Shown here: one piece after another, positions 61,520 through 64,000 of the stretch
How positions within the stretch are numbered: position 1 is the first letter of the stretch
How the letters are laid out: each line of letters opens with the position of its first letter
Source: Agapetus fuscipes
Lineage: Eukaryota; Arthropoda; Insecta; Trichoptera; Glossosomatidae
Direction of reading: 5' to 3'
Assembly (NCBI GenBank): GCA_951799405.1
Contig: OX637336.1
Coordinates: forward strand, 19,883,479 to 19,947,478
DNA: 64,000 nucleotides
Notes under the pieces: model-generated
What the model was told of the DNA's origin: nothing
What the model saw: only the letters and a program-made list of their open reading frames with translations
The model's database searches: none
Program-made: the position numbers and the translations under genes

Positions 61520-63637
61520 CCCTTGGAGCGCCCCTAGTGGCGAAATCTTGTTACCTCTGTGTGCCAGCCATTTGCAGCAGTAATGCAGCAACACAGGTCA
61601 TGTGTTTGATATCAAATATCTCGAAAGATATAAAACTTACCTCATTTTGGATTATTGATTTTAAAAGCTAGTGAAATAATGCTTTTATTGGTATATAATT
61701 TACAAAAACAGCATCAGTCGTATATTTACTACAAGGCATTATCTCTTATGAATCGGAAAAAAATCATAGTACTTTGGAAAAAGTCCTGTAATATAAAAGC
61801 AGTGACTTGAATTTAAGTTTTTCTGGATTTATCATATCCTTAGATATATTGTGAACTTGATTACATAATAAAATGATTTTGGCTGATGAAGAAAAATGAA
61901 AAAAAACGAGTTTTACTATTGTCATTTTTTGGAGTATTTTCAAGGCCACATTATTGTCCGCGCACGTGACCTGTACTGGGTGTTTGAGATAGAATATGAG
62001 AAAAGTTAAGGCAAGCTATAATTCTTTATAATAAAAAGTTTGTATATTGTTTATAAGGAATATTCTTTTCCTAATTTATTTTACAAAAATTTTACAAACC
62101 ATGATGAGTCATCCCATGTCAAGAACCTGTACCTACCTGCAGCAGGTGTACATTTGGGTTGTCACGTAGGCCAAAAGCTAGGAGAATAATAGCAGGTAGG
62201 TGGATGTTTACAACTAGGGGTGCATCTTTGTGTAAACAAAACCTTCATTTTTTTGTGTACTTGGGAGTGTGTACAGTGTGGATAGGAAATATTAATGTTT
62301 TAAATTGTTTTTTTTTTTCAAAAATAGCAAAGCATTTTTTTTATTATGCAAAATAATATGAGATGCTGTCTTGTTTTCTGTGCAGTCGTTTTTATTTCAT
62401 TTAAATATCTTTACTACTAAAATATCTTTGCTTCTTATTATTTTAACAATAACAAAAATAATCTTCATTTGCAAGTGAGAAAAGGGAAATAATAAAATAA
62501 AACACAATTTAAGAAAGTCTGAATAGATCTAGTATCTACAACCTATATACGAAATTCACGCTTACACATGATTTAATTTCAGCCTCTTTGGAAAAAGTGA
62601 AAAAAAAAAGAAAAATAAATAAAAAAAAAACACCACAATTTAAGAAACACTAAAGACTTGGTCTGTACAAATTTCACGCCAACATTAAATTTCTTTTTTG
62701 CTTCTCTAAAGTGCAGGTGAAAAGCAGGTAAAAAAAAATTTTAAGAAAATCTAAAAAGACGAAATACATACGAAATTCACCCTCAAACGTAATTTAATTT
62801 ATGCCTCTTTCGAGTGCAATAGAAAAAAAAGACGAAATAATAAAAACACAATTTCAGAACAGATCTAGTCTGTATAAAACTTACTTTTGGCTTTGTGCAC
62901 ACTGTGTCATATTTTACCACTTACTAATTTTTAATGCATTACTTAACAAATATTTGACGGAAATACGTTTGGGCATACAAGGGTCAAAATGTTTCGAACC
63001 AGCCTGTACCTAAACCGCTCGGCCGGAAGCGCAGATCTGCGCTCTGACGGCTACCTACAAGTTTCGACAAGAATTTAGAAAAAAATACTCTAGCTTGCTT
63101 CTATTGTTGTATTTCAACGAAATGCTTACAAAATTATCTTCAAAACTGTGTATAAAACATATTCACGGTAGAATAAGAATATGAAGAAATAAAATATTCA
63201 AAAGTACCGTTGCTCTGACTAACAGTCAGTATCAAAGTTTATGTTGATTTATCAAATGATTTTACTTACTTATTCGTAATATTTTTATTCAATGCTATTA
63301 GGATAATGATCTAAATATAGAAAATATAGACTTTACTTACGTTTTTCAAATGATGTATTTATAATCCGTAAACTTTGAGGTCCAATGCACGTCCACTCAC
63401 GGCGAAAACTTTCGAACTTTTGAATATTTTCCACAAGCCCTTCATAACCGAAATGAATGCCGTGATTTGATTAGTTGATGGCTTCACCCAATAGGAACAT
63501 GTTGAGCGATTTTCAGTCTTATTGCTACACAAAAACTAAAGAAAAAAAATAAAAATCGCGATATGTCCTTCGAGCGCAGATCTGCGTTCCGGCGCTCTAC
63601 GGGGACAGCGCAGATCTGCGTTCCGGCGTCCCAAGGG
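61520..63637. mobile_element. piggyBac-like non-autonomous element
   Basis: Ends CCCTTGGAGCGCC and inverted CCCTTGGGACGCC, flanked by TTAA at 61516-61519 and 63638-63641. 2,118 bases, AT-rich, no transposase. GCGCAGATCTGCG motifs repeat near the right end. Confidence 0.72.
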
Positions 63638-63641
63638 TTAA

Positions 63642-64000
63642 ATATGGCGCTACACGCTTGCCAACTTTGTAAAGTTTGAATAGAATGATCCGGATCATTT
63701 TTGAAAATGAAGTTAGATTATAGATAAGTAGGTACATAGAAATGATCCCCAGCCGAGTTGCCAGGGTTGCAGCCGGTCACAGTATTTTGTTATTGGTTGT
63801 AGTTATTTAAACCTGTGTTGTCACATCACCAACTTGAAACATTAGTTCCAACTATAATATGGTGCTGCATGTTTACCAACATCATGATGTTTGAATACAA
63901 TGATCTGGATCATTTTTTTTAAATTTGGAATAAAAAACAAAAGTAAGTTGAAAGTCATTAAAAAACAATTCCACATGCTTTGTCATCACAAAAATAAAGT
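63642..64000. repeat. LYST intron with diverged GATCNGGATCATTTTT repeats
   Basis: GAATAGAATGATCCGGATCA at 63678 and GAATACAATGATCTGGATCA at 63893 sit in similar surroundings; a third copy lies left of the piggyBac-like element near 61463. No gene seen. Confidence 0.5.

Noticed and set aside
62159..62356. Transposase remnant inside the piggyBac-like element
   Set aside because: The 65-codon frame has no piggyBac DDE-type motif and low-complexity composition.

Overview
This is eukaryotic nuclear DNA: AT-rich, with coding sequence split into short exons by GT-AG introns and a very dense load of interspersed repeats. The three protein genes (a serpin with a large loop insertion, a TBP paralogue of the Trf type, and a LYST/mauve BEACH protein) point to an arthropod, most likely an insect. 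Frequent TAGGTACCTACC-like strings would fit a moth or butterfly, but the species cannot be fixed from the sequence.

Layout. (1) 402-8685, minus strand: a complete eight-exon secreted serpin of 570 residues with an intact inhibitory hinge; a possible non-coding first exon and TATA box lie near 18868-19022. (2) 24324-28412, plus strand: a complete six-exon, 354-residue TBP-family protein, probably Trf. (3) 31094-61387, minus strand: the 3' 30 coding exons (about 2,050 residues) of LYST/mauve, running from a region upstream of the PH-BEACH module through BEACH and WD40 to the stop; the 5' part of the gene lies beyond the right edge. Exon junctions were set by reading both splice signals and codon phase. 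Every junction closes in phase except at exon 16 of LYST, which is one base short.

Repeats fill the introns and intergenic DNA. The main families are: SINE-A, a 5S rRNA-like plus tRNA-like SINE whose 3' tail matches an L2/CR1-like LINE present in the window; SINE-B, with a second, different tRNA-like head, often fused downstream of SINE-A; an RTE-type LINE (reverse-transcriptase ORF at 31645-32538) and many about 250-bp copies of its 3' end with a shared 5' boundary; L2/CR1-like LINE 3' ends; a poly(A)-tailed LINE 3' end; and many DNA-transposon MITEs, including Tigger-like, piggyBac-like (TTAA), PIF/Harbinger-like (TAA), hAT-like and several foldback types. Nested insertions give relative ages.

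The three host genes show no obvious functional link: extracellular protease control, core transcription, and lysosome-related organelle traffic. No CRISPR array, operon or bacterial feature is present. The most unusual material is the modular Pol III SINE system, a 271-bp-arm hairpin inside the serpin gene, and the possible frameshift in LYST.
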